Positions 15,134 to 24,420 are shown, numbered from the stretch's first letter. The stretch is 37,843 nucleotides of DNA from Desulfosarcinaceae bacterium (GCA_030066015.1 JASJCL010000044.1:1-37843), one strand, 5' to 3'. Numbers and translations: made by a program. The notes: generated by a model not told the origin, from the sequence alone.

Positions 15134-15922
15134 TCAGACGTGACCGTAGTAATCGCGGTGGACCACGGCCGAGTAGGCGTAGTCGAGGAGGGTACCCCAA
15201 CTCCAGACCGGCAGGTCGACGGCCTGCTGCACCGCCCGTGCAAATGGTTGCATACCGGTGCACTCGAGCATGATGGCCCCCACGCCGGGATGTTGCCGGA
15301 CCACCTCGCGGCAGATCTTCACCATGTCGGCTTCAGCGTTTTGGTAGTAAATTTCGGGCACGGCGGGGCGTTTTTCATGGTCCCAGAGGTTGTCGAACTC
15401 GGGGCAGCCGAATTCGTCTTGGGCCCCGGCAACGATGAAGTTGCTGTCGAGATCGATGCCCACATTGGCCAGATGGGTATCGCTGAGGAAGCGTTTCTGG
15501 GCGCAGACGATGGCCACCGATCTATCGGCGCCGATCAGGTGCTGGATGAAGGGCACCTGCAGAAGACTGGACATAAAGACCGGCACCGCCACGTGGCCGG
15601 CCACGTCTTTCTGAAAATAGGCGAAGTACCCGCATTCGGCGGCAATGGCCCGACAGCCCATGCGCTCGAGCTTGCTTGCCGCTCTCAGGATGGGCTCCCG
15701 GCAGGGTGTCTTGTCAGGCTCCCAGACGAGGGTGTAGTTGTCGACCCCTTCGGCGATCTCATATTGTACCGGATAGGGGAAGGCGCTGGCATTGCGCACA
15801 TCCCCGGGGAAACCGGGATAGGCGTCATCCAGCACCATGATGCCGAGGCCCATGCCGTAGCAAGTGTGGTTTTTGCGGGTACGGGCATAATCGATGCGCA
15901 TGTCGCGGTTTTGATAGATCAT
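15134..15922 (-). CDS. Asp/Glu/hydantoin racemase superfamily protein (copy 1)
   Basis: A 262-residue protein of the cofactor-independent racemase fold. Two cysteines sit where the catalytic pair is expected: C97 in AAECGYFAYF and C221 in MLECTGMQPFA. Between them are VPVFMSSLLQVPFIQ and the second-domain start RSVAIVCAQKRFL. It resembles the second copy at 29290-30057, sharing the CGYFA, PVF-SS-LQVP-IQ and LEC blocks, so the pair arose by duplication. ATG 15922 follows AAGGGA. It is the last gene of the leftward operon, 150 nt after the dual binding protein. A role in inverting an amino acid or hydroxy/amino-acid intermediate is plausible. Malate isomerase or decarboxylase activities also occur in this superfamily, so the reaction is open. 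Confidence 0.85.
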   Translation of the reverse strand: MIYQNRDMRIDYARTRKNHTCYGMGLGIMVLDDAYPGFPGDVRNASAFPYPVQYEIAEGVDNYTLVWEPDKTPCREPILRAASKLERMGCRAIAAECGYFAYFQKDVAGHVAVPVFMSSLLQVPFIQHLIGADRSVAIVCAQKRFLSDTHLANVGIDLDSNFIVAGAQDEFGCPEFDNLWDHEKRPAVPEIYYQNAEADMVKICREVVRQHPGVGAIMLECTGMQPFARAVQQAVDLPVWSWGTLLDYAYSAVVHRDYYGHV

Positions 15923-16072
15923 TTCGCTTCCCTTTCATTGATGTGTCTCGCGATGCGGCGGACGGGCACAGGCCAAAGGACCACGCGCTATGGTCGCATC
16001 GACGTTCAACCGCCACGGGAATTGGCCGGGAACTTACACCGCTTGCACTATCACCGCCTGCCGGCTCATCGT

Positions 16073-17947
16073 CTACGCTTTGGATCTTCGTTTTCGGCGC
16101 TTCTCTTCGGCGAAGAAGAGATACAGCAGGTAAACAACAGCGATCAGCACCAGGGCGTTGGCACCCGATAGAAAATAATCGGTCTGCAGTTTTTTCTCCA
16201 CGACCTCTTTTTGCGGTCTCAATATCTTTGCCGACGGAATGGCCGGATCGATTTTCTCCTCCACGCCGACGGACGCGTTCAGCTTGAGGATGATGGCATC
16301 GGATATCGCTTGTCCGGAGGTGGCAACGGCCACCGGACCGGCGTTGCCGGTTCCCAAATCCTCCTTTGGTGACGGACCGGCCAACACGGTTTGAGCGCTG
16401 ATCGTCTCGATGGCAGTGCTCTGTCCGGGGTAGCTGCCGGCAGCAATCCGCGAGAGTCGAAAAAAGGGAAAGCGCATCAACGCATTGCCTTCCTGCCATC
16501 CGTCGATCGACACCAGCTTGAAATTGCCGGAGCGCATCAGCTCGGCCACTTGCCGGGCGCCCGGCGCAACCATTAAAAAGATACCGTCGAGCTGCCCCTT
16601 TTGCACCATCGAGACCTGTTCCTGCAGGGTGCCCGCAATAATGTCAACGGCGTCCCCCATTGCCAAGCCGTCCACCACAATCTCAGCGCTGCGGTAACTT
16701 GCACCTCCCTGCGGGCCCGCGCCGATTTTTTTCATCTGACCGATGTCATGGACGGGACTATCGGTAACCGCCAGCACATGTGCCATCCGATGTCCGATGA
16801 CGCCCAGCGCTTCGACCGTCGTGTCCTGGATAGGGAGGCCATCGCCGGCAACTGTGTAGAACGCTTCGGCGCCCAGCAGGGCAATTCGCGCCTGGTTTGC
16901 AGTGAGAAGCGCTTTGGGCGTGGAATGGCGAACAATTTTGACCCGCCGTTTTGGAAAAGCGCTACGGGAGGCCCGCAGCGCCTTTCCACCGGCACCACTG
17001 AGATCGTCGTGCAAACCGATCGCCAATAACAGGTCTTTGGGGGTGGCGCTTGGGATTTTGGCGTCTTCAGGCAACAGACCCGTTTCAATCAGAAAGCGAT
17101 TGGCCACTGCGGCAACCGTTTCGCCTTCCAGTTCGACAGCGCGGTTCATCGAGCGCATCGTGTTGGTATCGATGGCATTGGCCAACTCCGCGAGAATACC
17201 GGGCAGCGCCGGATACCGGCGCATGGCATCCAAATGTACCAGGGGTGCTGCCTCGTAAACCGGAAAAAACCGCAGGTCATCTCGCAACACGGTAAGGCCG
17301 TAATCTTCAATATGACCATCGGTGGAATATCCGACTGCCACATCGGCGTTGCCGCTGATCAGTTCGTGATAGAGTTTGGATTTGCTATTGGCCATTTGAG
17401 CGGTGGCGACAAGCCCATACCGTCGGGTCAGTGCCGACAGACCGTCGAGCGGACGTTCGATCCACTCTTCAGGTGAGACAAAGCGGATTTGAGAAGGCAG
17501 TTTTGCAAGGTCGCTGATGGTTTCTATCTTTAGGGCCGCAGCACGATCGCTGCGCATGAGCAGTTCAAAGTTGTTGGCAAAACCCAACCGCTCTGCCCAG
17601 ATAAGGCCCAGCGGCTTGAAAAGCGTTTTGACCCGTTTGAAGGCCTCGTCGCCATCGCTGATGGGCGGTTGCCCCAATAGGGTCAGAGCGGTACCATTGT
17701 ACTCCACATAGAGGTCGAGATCCCCTTTTTTCAGCGCTTCGGAACACAGGAAAGTGTTCCCATATGGAAGCGAACGCTTCACGGGAATATTATTGTTCTC
17801 TGCCAGCTGGGCCAGCATTTCGCCCAACACCAGCTGTTCGGTGAACTCTTTGGATCCAATGTGCAGCGGTTTGCCGGTCGACTGACAACCGACCGACAGG
17901 GTTGTTGCCAACATACCAAGGACTAGAAGGAATACGTACTTTTTCAT
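16073..17947 (-). CDS. Membrane-anchored dual binding protein: OpuAC-like plus TAXI-like domains
   Basis: A 624-residue protein of unusual design. The N-terminus MKKYVFLLVL...LSVGC is a signal peptide with a lipobox at C21. Residues about 28-300 match the OpuAC/ProX glycine-betaine/choline/carnitine receptor family, with LHIGSKEFTEQLVLGEML and GDLDLYVEYNGTALTLLGQP. Residues about 320-545 resemble TAXI-type TRAP receptors, with KIGAGPQGGASYRSAEIV, GQLDGIFLMVAPGARQVAEL and FFRLSRIAAGSYPGQ. A C-terminal membrane helix (ANALVLIAVVYLLYLFFAEE) and a basic tail follow, so the protein may be anchored at both ends. ATG 17947 with GGAGG starts one base after the BCCT stop (TGAAATG), implying coupled translation. 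It probably presents or senses the quaternary amine for the transporter; no ABC permease of the OpuAB type is adjacent. Confidence 0.8.
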   Translation of the reverse strand: MKKYVFLLVLGMLATTLSVGCQSTGKPLHIGSKEFTEQLVLGEMLAQLAENNNIPVKRSLPYGNTFLCSEALKKGDLDLYVEYNGTALTLLGQPPISDGDEAFKRVKTLFKPLGLIWAERLGFANNFELLMRSDRAAALKIETISDLAKLPSQIRFVSPEEWIERPLDGLSALTRRYGLVATAQMANSKSKLYHELISGNADVAVGYSTDGHIEDYGLTVLRDDLRFFPVYEAAPLVHLDAMRRYPALPGILAELANAIDTNTMRSMNRAVELEGETVAAVANRFLIETGLLPEDAKIPSATPKDLLLAIGLHDDLSGAGGKALRASRSAFPKRRVKIVRHSTPKALLTANQARIALLGAEAFYTVAGDGLPIQDTTVEALGVIGHRMAHVLAVTDSPVHDIGQMKKIGAGPQGGASYRSAEIVVDGLAMGDAVDIIAGTLQEQVSMVQKGQLDGIFLMVAPGARQVAELMRSGNFKLVSIDGWQEGNALMRFPFFRLSRIAAGSYPGQSTAIETISAQTVLAGPSPKEDLGTGNAGPVAVATSGQAISDAIILKLNASVGVEEKIDPAIPSAKILRPQKEVVEKKLQTDYFLSGANALVLIAVVYLLYLFFAEEKRRKRRSKA

Positions 17948-17948
17948 T

Positions 17949-19484
17949 TCAGCCGGCCTCCTTTCCGGGATCATTGCGGATCGTGCGCAAGAAGGCGATA
18001 ATTTGCAGAACCATGATGAGGCTGAAGGGGATCGCACCCGTGATCGCGATTGCCTTGGCGACCGAGACCCCGCCGCCGAGCAGAGTGGATATGGTGATGA
18101 TGACAATGATGACCCCCCAAGTCAGTTTCCGCACGACACCCGGATTTAGGTCGCCGTCGGAGGTCATCATGCTGACCACAAAGGTGCCCGAGTCCGCGCT
18201 GGTCACTAAGAATACGAAGATCAGGAACAATGCAAGGATATTCAACAGCGACGTGAAGGGGAAGTAGCCGAAGAAGGCAAAGAGCGCCCGGGTGACATCC
18301 TGCATGATGAGGTCGCTCAATCCCCCGGCACCGAATAATTCAATATTAAATGCCGTGCCGCCGAAGGCCGCAAACCACAACACGGAGAAGAGCGTCGGGA
18401 TCAGAACCACCCCCAGTATGAACTGGCGAATGGTGCGCCCCCGACTGATACGTGCGATGAAAACACCCACAAAAGGCCCCCAGGCAACCCACCAGATCAG
18501 ATAGGTCAGCGTCCAGCCAGCGGTCCACTCCCCCAGCCCCTTGTAGGGAAACAATCTAAAGGACATCTGGAAAAGTTGCGTGACATAGGTGCCGAAGGTA
18601 TTGACGAACACCTCCAAAATGAAGCGGGTCGGCCCCAAAAAGATGACGAAGAGCAAGATCAGCAAGGCGATCGCCATGTTGATGTTGCTGAGTATTTTGA
18701 TGCCCTTGTCCAAGCCGGTGCTGGCCGACAGCATGAACATGATGGAGACCAGGATGACCAGGGTGATCTGGACCGTGTGCGAGCCCCCCGGAATCGCCTC
18801 GAAGACCACATGTAAACCGGCATTGATCTGAAGAATTCCCAGCGCCAGGGAGCCAGCCAGACCGAAGATGATGGCCAGCACCGAGATGACGTCGACGACA
18901 TGGCAGATGGGATCGATCTGTCCTTTCCAGCGGTCCTTGAACTCGGCCCGAATGGGTGTCGACACCAGGCTCGGCATCCCCTTGCGAAAGCCGAAATAGG
19001 CCAGCGCCAAAGCAGCGGAGGCATATATGGACCAGGCATGAAAGCCCCAATGAAAATTGGTGATCACCATCGCTTGAACCGCCGCTTCGGGCGTGCCACC
19101 CTGCATACCTGGGGGGGAAGCAAAATGAAACATCGGTTCGGCCACCCCCCAAAACAGCAGCCCAGCACCCATCCCGGCGGCAAACAGCATCGCCAACCAG
19201 GAGACAAGCGTGAACTCCGGTTCCTCATCGTCTTGACCCAGTTTGATATGGGCATATGGCCCCATGGCCATGTACCCCGAGAAGATGACAAAAAAGGTAC
19301 ATAGCAGGAGGTAAAACCATCCCAGTCCCGTCAGGCAAAACCCGGTTAGCGCCCGGGCTGCGCCGGTCATCGATTGGGGCATTGCGATACCCCAAATCGC
19401 GATGGCACCACAAAAAACAACCGAAATCCAGAACACGGTCTGCGAAAGCTGTCGACCGCTTCTCTTCTCTTTGACACCCTCCAT
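17949..19484 (-). CDS. BCCT-family betaine/carnitine/choline transporter
   Basis: A 511-residue inner-membrane secondary transporter with about twelve membrane helices, close to the family's usual length. Family signatures are the glycine-rich stretch of helix 3, GMGAGLLFWGVAEPMFHF (104-121), and the Trp-rich signature helix WTLTYLIWWVAWGPFVGVF (324-342), continuing into ARISRGRTIRQF. The tryptophans of that helix form the aromatic box for the trimethylammonium group in BetP and CaiT. There are no long cytoplasmic osmosensing tails as in BetP (short N-terminus of ~18, C-terminus of ~12), which favours nutrient uptake or exchange over osmoregulation. ATG 19484 is preceded by a G-rich ribosome site. 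It lies 59 nt after an MttB-type methyltransferase and is coupled to the downstream dual binding protein. Confidence 0.95.
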   Translation of the reverse strand: MEGVKEKRSGRQLSQTVFWISVVFCGAIAIWGIAMPQSMTGAARALTGFCLTGLGWFYLLLCTFFVIFSGYMAMGPYAHIKLGQDDEEPEFTLVSWLAMLFAAGMGAGLLFWGVAEPMFHFASPPGMQGGTPEAAVQAMVITNFHWGFHAWSIYASAALALAYFGFRKGMPSLVSTPIRAEFKDRWKGQIDPICHVVDVISVLAIIFGLAGSLALGILQINAGLHVVFEAIPGGSHTVQITLVILVSIMFMLSASTGLDKGIKILSNINMAIALLILLFVIFLGPTRFILEVFVNTFGTYVTQLFQMSFRLFPYKGLGEWTAGWTLTYLIWWVAWGPFVGVFIARISRGRTIRQFILGVVLIPTLFSVLWFAAFGGTAFNIELFGAGGLSDLIMQDVTRALFAFFGYFPFTSLLNILALFLIFVFLVTSADSGTFVVSMMTSDGDLNPGVVRKLTWGVIIVIITISTLLGGGVSVAKAIAITGAIPFSLIMVLQIIAFLRTIRNDPGKEAG

Positions 19485-19543
19485 CGCACCACCCCCTTCT
19501 CATTTGTTGGCGTAGCAGAAATGGACCGGTAGCTATCCCACCC

Positions 19544-20971
19544 CTATGCGGCCGCCGATTGAATACGCTTTAAAACACTGCTGCCAATGCCCTTATCACG
19601 GAGGAATTGCGCCAGTTCGGCGGACACGATTGGGTCCATTTCGGGTTGTTCGTATGCGTCTAGCATTTTTCGCTTTTGGTTGATGATATTGGCCATAAAC
19701 TGATCGTGCGGAGATGTGCCTGGCTTCACGCTTCGCAGACTGATCTCCGGATTCCAGCAATGGGTTCTGCATTTGCGCAGGGTGTCCATCGACGTGAGAA
19801 ATTGTCCTCCCGGGCCAATGCTTTGGATGAGATCATAGTTAAGCGTTTCCTCGGTCACCGCGATATTGCCCAGGTAAAACTTGATCATGCTGATGATCTC
19901 CAAATCCATGATGAACTGCTCATAGGAGATCCCGGAAAAACTGTCTAAAATACCGGCGCTATGGACAATGAGATTGACCCGATTCTGGCAGGCGGTGAAC
20001 ATGGACAGCATGCTTTCATAACCGCTTTGGGGAGAAACGTCTTTGGCATCCGTGGCACATCCCCCACAGCGGCTGGGGAGTTCGTACATTCGGGCTAACG
20101 CCGCGGTGTAGCGGGCTTGCAGTGCATACGCGGGAGATCCGATGGAGATGTTGCCCGATTGCAGATCGGCGCCATAGCACTGCAGGCCGAAGATCACCGG
20201 ATTTCCTGGATTGACGACCTGCGCAATAACGATGCCCGCGAGGGCCTCAGCGGTGGCCAGTGCCAGATTGCTGGCCATGTCGACGGGGCCTGTGGTGCCG
20301 GTGGCGGGCGCTGGTGAGAGAATGAGCGGTTGCCCATGCTGGGCGGCGATCTTGATTGAACTGAGTGCAATATCATCCAGTTGAAGGGGGCTGATGGTGC
20401 TGATCATGGTCAAAATGTGGGGCTTGGCCGCAAAGTTCTCCTTGCCGCCGAAAAGAATGGCGCCCATATCCATGATCGCCTGCATCTGACCGGCGCTGCC
20501 GGGTATACCGAGCAAACATTTGTCCGAATACAGCATGGCAGCGTAGAGCATCACCAAATGGCTCTGTTCCGCCGGGATATCCGCCGGTTGGGCCAGGATG
20601 CCGCCATTGATGTTGAAGTGATCGCTCTGGTGCACCAATTTGGCCAAGGTCACATAATCGTTTAAAAGGGTGTCACGCCGGCTGCCATCCCCTTCGATCA
20701 CCGACGCGCATCCGTACCCGGCGACGCACTCGCAGTTCTCACCGCCAATGGTCACGTCGTAGTGCGGGTTGCGGGCGTGCAGGGTGAACTGCTGCGGTGC
20801 ATGGCTGACCCAGTGCGCTATCTGCTCGGGGGTGAAGAAGGCCGTGTCACCGGCAACTGCGATTCCCTTCTCCAGAAGCCGCTCGCGTATTTCGGCATGA
20901 AACAGCTTGACACCGACTTCTTGCAGAATGCGCAGGGCCAGTTCGTGAATTTTTTCAAGATGCTTGCGCAC
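19544..20971 (-). CDS. MttB-superfamily (non-pyrrolysine) methylamine/betaine methyltransferase, copy A
   Basis: A 475-residue protein of the trimethylamine methyltransferase (MttB) superfamily. It begins RKHLEKIHELALRILQEVGV, the family's N-terminal helix, and ends in its usual helical tail. The central segments ILSPAPATGTTGPVDMA, NPGNPVIFGLQ and SIGPGGQFLTSMDTLRKCR are conserved in the group. The frame has no in-frame amber codon, so this is a non-pyrrolysine member. Characterised relatives (MtgB, MtpB, MtcB) move a methyl group from glycine betaine, proline betaine or L-carnitine to a corrinoid protein. GTG 20971 has AAGGAG six nt upstream; ATG 21013 and GTG 21040 are longer options without good ribosome sites. 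It lies between the ABC ATPase and the BCCT gene, so its substrate is probably imported by one of them. Confidence 0.88.
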   Translation of the reverse strand: MRKHLEKIHELALRILQEVGVKLFHAEIRERLLEKGIAVAGDTAFFTPEQIAHWVSHAPQQFTLHARNPHYDVTIGGENCECVAGYGCASVIEGDGSRRDTLLNDYVTLAKLVHQSDHFNINGGILAQPADIPAEQSHLVMLYAAMLYSDKCLLGIPGSAGQMQAIMDMGAILFGGKENFAAKPHILTMISTISPLQLDDIALSSIKIAAQHGQPLILSPAPATGTTGPVDMASNLALATAEALAGIVIAQVVNPGNPVIFGLQCYGADLQSGNISIGSPAYALQARYTAALARMYELPSRCGGCATDAKDVSPQSGYESMLSMFTACQNRVNLIVHSAGILDSFSGISYEQFIMDLEIISMIKFYLGNIAVTEETLNYDLIQSIGPGGQFLTSMDTLRKCRTHCWNPEISLRSVKPGTSPHDQFMANIINQKRKMLDAYEQPEMDPIVSAELAQFLRDKGIGSSVLKRIQSAAA

Positions 20972-21089
20972 GGCGTTCTCCTTCTCTCCGCCATCCCACA
21001 AATAAGGATGCATTTCGTCTTCGTTACCGGCCGACGGCACCGCGGGTTTTACCGTGCCAGCGTTTAAGGCGTCGTTAACCGGATGCCAT

Positions 21090-23246
21090 CTAGCTGTCCA
21101 CCGCTATGACAGACCCATTCGCGTTTGGTTCTCTTGCGTGCACCACCGGTTCCATCTCCATGAGCTTTTCGATGGGGATGTGGCACAGGATGCGGTGTCC
21201 GGTGCCGTTTTGCTGCCAGGGGGGCTTTTGCTGCTCGCAGATGGCGCCGCCGTCGGGCAGCAGTTCGGCGCGCCGCGGGCAGCGGGTGTGGAAGTAGCAG
21301 CCCGTGGGCGGGTTCAAGGCGCTGGGCACGTTGCCGCTCAGGCGGATCTCCTTTTGCGCGGCCGTGGGATCGGCGATGGGCACCGCGCTGAGCAGCGCCT
21401 CGGTGTAGGGGTGGTAGGGCGGATCGTAGATCTTGTCCGCCGGGCCGATCTCCACGATGCGGCCCAGGTACATCACGGCGATGTCGTCGGAGAAGTAGCG
21501 CACCACAGACAGGTCGTGGGCGATGAAGATCATCGAGGTGCCGAAGCTGTGCTGGATCTCCAGCAGCAGGTTGATCACCGCCGCCTGCACGCTCACGTCC
21601 AGGGCGCTGACCGGCTCGTCGCAAATGATCAGATCGGGCCGGCTGGCCAGGGCCCGGGCGATGCCCACGCGCTGCTTCTCGCCGCCGGAGAGCTGGCGCG
21701 GCAAGCGGTCGTAGTGGGTCTTGGGCAGGCGCACGGCGTTTAGCAGCCGCTCGACCTCGGCGCGCACCTGCCCCTTGGCCACGGTGCCAAAGCGCCGGAT
21801 GGGCCGGGCGATCTGCGTGCCCACGGTGTAGGAGGGGTTGAGGGTCGAGTCGGGGTTCTGGAACACCATCTGCATCTCGCGGATCAGCTCGGTGGCCCGG
21901 GCGGTGACCGTCTCCTTGACGTCGATGTCGAGGAACTGCATCTTGCCGCCAGTTAAGGGTTCCAGGCCGATCAGGCCCTTGACCAGGGAGGACTTGCCGC
22001 AGCCCGACTCCCCCACCAGGCCCAGGGTGCGGCCCTTGGCCACCCGCAGGCTCACGTCGTCCACCGCCTTGACGTACTTTTTCTCCCCCAGCCCAAAGAG
22101 GCTCACCACACTGTCGGCGGCCTTGGGATACCACACCTTGAGGTTCTCCGAGTCCAGGCAGCACTCGTCGCTCGCGGCCTGCTTGGCCACGGCCTCCTTG
22201 ATCTGGAACACCCGGGGTTTGCGCCGGGTGGTCTTGGGGCGCGTTTCGATCTCTTTGGCGTAGAGGCAGCGCGCGGCGTGATCGGGCGAGAGCTGCACCA
22301 TCGATGGGCGCGCCTCCAGGCACTCGCCGGTGGCGTAGTCGCAGCGCGGCGCGAAGATGCAGGCGTTTTGCGGCCGGTTGGCCGGCGCCGGCACCCGCCC
22401 GCGGATGGGGTAGAGCACCGAGTCGGATTTACTCTCGCCGAGCTTGGGCACCGCCGAGATCAGCCCCCGGGTGTAGGGGTGGCTGGGGTGTTTGAAGATC
22501 TCCACCACGGTGCCCTTCTCCACCATCTGGCCGGCGTACATGACGCAGAGAAAATCGCTCACCCGGGCCACCACGCCCAGGTTGTGGGTGATGAAGATGT
22601 TGGCGGCGTTAAAATCGTTCTTGAGCGTTTCGATCAGATCCAGGACGGCCGCCTCCACGGTGACGTCCAGGGCCGTGGTGGGCTCGTCCATGATGAGCAG
22701 CGACGGGTTGTTGAGCATGGCCATGGCGATCACCACGCGCTGCTGCTGGCCGCCGGAGATCTGGTGGGTGTAGCGGTTCATCACATCTTCGGGGTCGGGC
22801 ATGTTGACCCGTTTGAGCATCTTCACGCAGCGCTGCCAGGCCTTTTTCTCGCTGATGTCGCGGTGGCAGGTGAGCACCTCGGTGAGCTGCTCACCCAGGC
22901 GCATGGAGGGGTTCAGGGCCTGCATGGGGTCCTGGAAGACCATGGCGATGTTGTTGCCGCGGATCTCACCGAGCTCGGCCTGGCTTTTGTTGACCAGCTC
23001 GGTCTCCTGGAAGCGGATGTGGCCCTCGGTGATCTTGCCGTTGGGCCCCAGGTGGTTGACGATGCCATAGGCGATGGTGCTCTTGCCGCAGCCGCTCTCG
23101 CCCACCAGGCCGATGGTCTCGCCCTCGCGCACGGCAAAGCTCACGTCGCGCACCGCCTGCACGTCGCCCTTTCTGGTCTCGTAGGCGATGCTCAGGTGCT
23201 CCACATCCAGAACCACTTCCGATTTTTCGTGCGCCTGCTCGTCCAT
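21090..23246 (-). CDS. Peptide-type ABC transporter, fused DppD-DppF ATPase
   Basis: A 718-residue protein with two complete ABC ATPase domains in one chain, powering the importer encoded upstream. Domain 1 (about 1-330) has Walker A GESGCGKST at 49-57, signature ISGGQQQRV, Walker B LLIMDEPTTALD and an oligopeptide-family Cys-rich tail (CIFAPRCDYATGECLE). Domain 2 (about 360-700) has Walker A GESGCGKSS, signature LSGGEKQRV, Walker B LIICDEPVSALD and the tail CYFHTRCPRR. Both tails resemble the Fe-S-binding extension known for Dpp/Opp ATPases. ATG 23246 follows GAGG. A hairpin element separates it from the permease gene upstream, and an MttB-type gene follows 118 nt after its stop. Confidence 0.96.
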   Translation of the reverse strand: MDEQAHEKSEVVLDVEHLSIAYETRKGDVQAVRDVSFAVREGETIGLVGESGCGKSTIAYGIVNHLGPNGKITEGHIRFQETELVNKSQAELGEIRGNNIAMVFQDPMQALNPSMRLGEQLTEVLTCHRDISEKKAWQRCVKMLKRVNMPDPEDVMNRYTHQISGGQQQRVVIAMAMLNNPSLLIMDEPTTALDVTVEAAVLDLIETLKNDFNAANIFITHNLGVVARVSDFLCVMYAGQMVEKGTVVEIFKHPSHPYTRGLISAVPKLGESKSDSVLYPIRGRVPAPANRPQNACIFAPRCDYATGECLEARPSMVQLSPDHAARCLYAKEIETRPKTTRRKPRVFQIKEAVAKQAASDECCLDSENLKVWYPKAADSVVSLFGLGEKKYVKAVDDVSLRVAKGRTLGLVGESGCGKSSLVKGLIGLEPLTGGKMQFLDIDVKETVTARATELIREMQMVFQNPDSTLNPSYTVGTQIARPIRRFGTVAKGQVRAEVERLLNAVRLPKTHYDRLPRQLSGGEKQRVGIARALASRPDLIICDEPVSALDVSVQAAVINLLLEIQHSFGTSMIFIAHDLSVVRYFSDDIAVMYLGRIVEIGPADKIYDPPYHPYTEALLSAVPIADPTAAQKEIRLSGNVPSALNPPTGCYFHTRCPRRAELLPDGGAICEQQKPPWQQNGTGHRILCHIPIEKLMEMEPVVHAREPNANGSVIAVDS

Positions 23247-23285
23247 GGGACCTCATACAAACGTAGGTTGATCAATTTGTGGCAG

Positions 23286-23433
23286 TAAAAGTCGATTTCA
23301 AAAATTGGATTTGGGCTCAAGATCAAGGCGGTGCAGGGCTTCAACCCGGAGGCATACTGTCGTATGTCGAGGAGTTGGAGCCCTGCCCCAACGCCGATAT
23401 TGAGTCCAAAGACTTTTTTGAGACGACTTTTTA
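23286..23433. mobile_element. 148-bp palindromic MITE-like element inserted in the ABC operon
   Basis: The two halves are imperfect inverted copies of about 70 bp, meeting at CATAC-TGTC-GTATG (23353-23366). Ends are TAAAAGTCG (left) and CGACTTTTTA (right), with a TA at each edge that could be a target duplication. Matching internal blocks include GCAGGGCT (23333-23340) with AGCCCTGC (23379-23386). There is no coding capacity. It fills the gap between the DppC-type permease and the ATPase, and its right TA is part of the permease stop codon. Such elements are mobilised in trans; no transposase is present here. Confidence 0.8.
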
Positions 23434-24387
23434 TTGGTAGCGCATCGATTCTTCTCGAATCCCGTCGGCCAGCAGGTTCAACCCCACCACCAACGTGGCG
23501 ATGGCCAGCGACGGCCACAGGGCGGCCCAGGGGCTGCCCGAGAGGATGAACTCGCGCCCCTTGGCCACCATCGAGCCCCAGTCCGGCGATGGGGGCGGGA
23601 TGCCCAGACCGAGAAAGCCCAGGGTGCCCATGGCGAAGATGGCGTAGCCCACCCGCAGCATGGCGTCCACGATGATGGGGCCGCGGGCGTTGGGTAAAAT
23701 CTCCACGAACATGATGTACCAGGCGCTCTCGCCGCGGGTCTCGGCGGCGCGGATATACTCGCGGGTGCGGATGTCCAGGGTGAGGCTGCGCACCAGCCGG
23801 GCGATGCCCGGGGTGCCCACGATGGTCATGGCCAGCACCACGTTGATGGCCGAGGCCCCCAGGGCGGCCATGATGATCATGTAGAGCAAGATGATGGGCA
23901 CGGCCATCATGGCGTCCAAAAGGCGCATGGTGATCTCGTCCACCCAGCCGCCGTGGTAGCCGCTGACCAGCCCCAGGGTGGTGCCCACCAGCAGGGCCAC
24001 GATCACGCCCCAGATGGCGGTGCCCCCGGGGATCCAGAGGTTGTCGGTGACGGGCATCACCACCAGCACCACGCGGGCCCCGTAAATCAGGCGGGCCCAC
24101 AGGTCGCGGCCCAGCTCGTCGGTGCCCAGGATGTGCGCCTTGCTGGGCCCGATGTTGGGGTTCTTCCAATCCTGCTCCAGGGGGGTGTAGGGGGTCAGCA
24201 GGGGGGCGAAGATGGCCACGAAGACCCAGAAGAGCACCAGAAACAGCCCCACCGTGGCGGTCTTCGAGGCCCAGATGAACTTGAGCCCCTCCGTGAGCCG
24301 GGTGAAAACGCTGCGGCGGTCACGCTTCAGGGGTGGGATGTCATCTACCGCGCTGTCGGCCGTGGTCGCTTGTTCGCCGTCGGACAT
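23431..24387 (-). CDS. Peptide-type ABC transporter permease (DppC/OppC family)
   Basis: A 318-residue inner-membrane permease. The N-terminal ~25 residues are acidic and cytoplasmic. The first membrane helix (about residues 45-65) precedes the typical HILGTDELGRDLWARLIYGAR segment, and the four- to five-helix core carries the EAA loop REYIRAAETRGESAWYIMF, followed by the family's ILPNARGPIIV. The C-terminus is DPP-typical (LLADGIREESMRYQ). It pairs with the DppB-type permease ending 34 nt upstream. ATG 24387 is chosen; GTG 24399 in the same frame is an alternative. Its stop codon coincides with the edge of the hairpin element, so the insertion may have replaced the last bases of the original 3' end without changing the conserved C-terminus. 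Confidence 0.95.
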   Translation of the reverse strand: MSDGEQATTADSAVDDIPPLKRDRRSVFTRLTEGLKFIWASKTATVGLFLVLFWVFVAIFAPLLTPYTPLEQDWKNPNIGPSKAHILGTDELGRDLWARLIYGARVVLVVMPVTDNLWIPGGTAIWGVIVALLVGTTLGLVSGYHGGWVDEITMRLLDAMMAVPIILLYMIIMAALGASAINVVLAMTIVGTPGIARLVRSLTLDIRTREYIRAAETRGESAWYIMFVEILPNARGPIIVDAMLRVGYAIFAMGTLGFLGLGIPPPSPDWGSMVAKGREFILSGSPWAALWPSLAIATLVVGLNLLADGIREESMRYQ

Positions 24388-24420
24388 GATGTCGGTCACC
24401 TCGTATGCGCTATCCCGCCG

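Noticed and set aside
14966-16171. A 401-codon plus-strand frame opposite the racemase gene
   Set aside because: The minus strand carries the racemase with conserved Cys blocks and a ribosome site; the plus frame is His/Val/Gly-rich without motifs.
23299-23500. Small open frames over the hairpin element (e.g. 23331-23549 plus)
   Set aside because: They are translations of the inverted repeat and of the permease antisense strand; no ribosome site or family resemblance.
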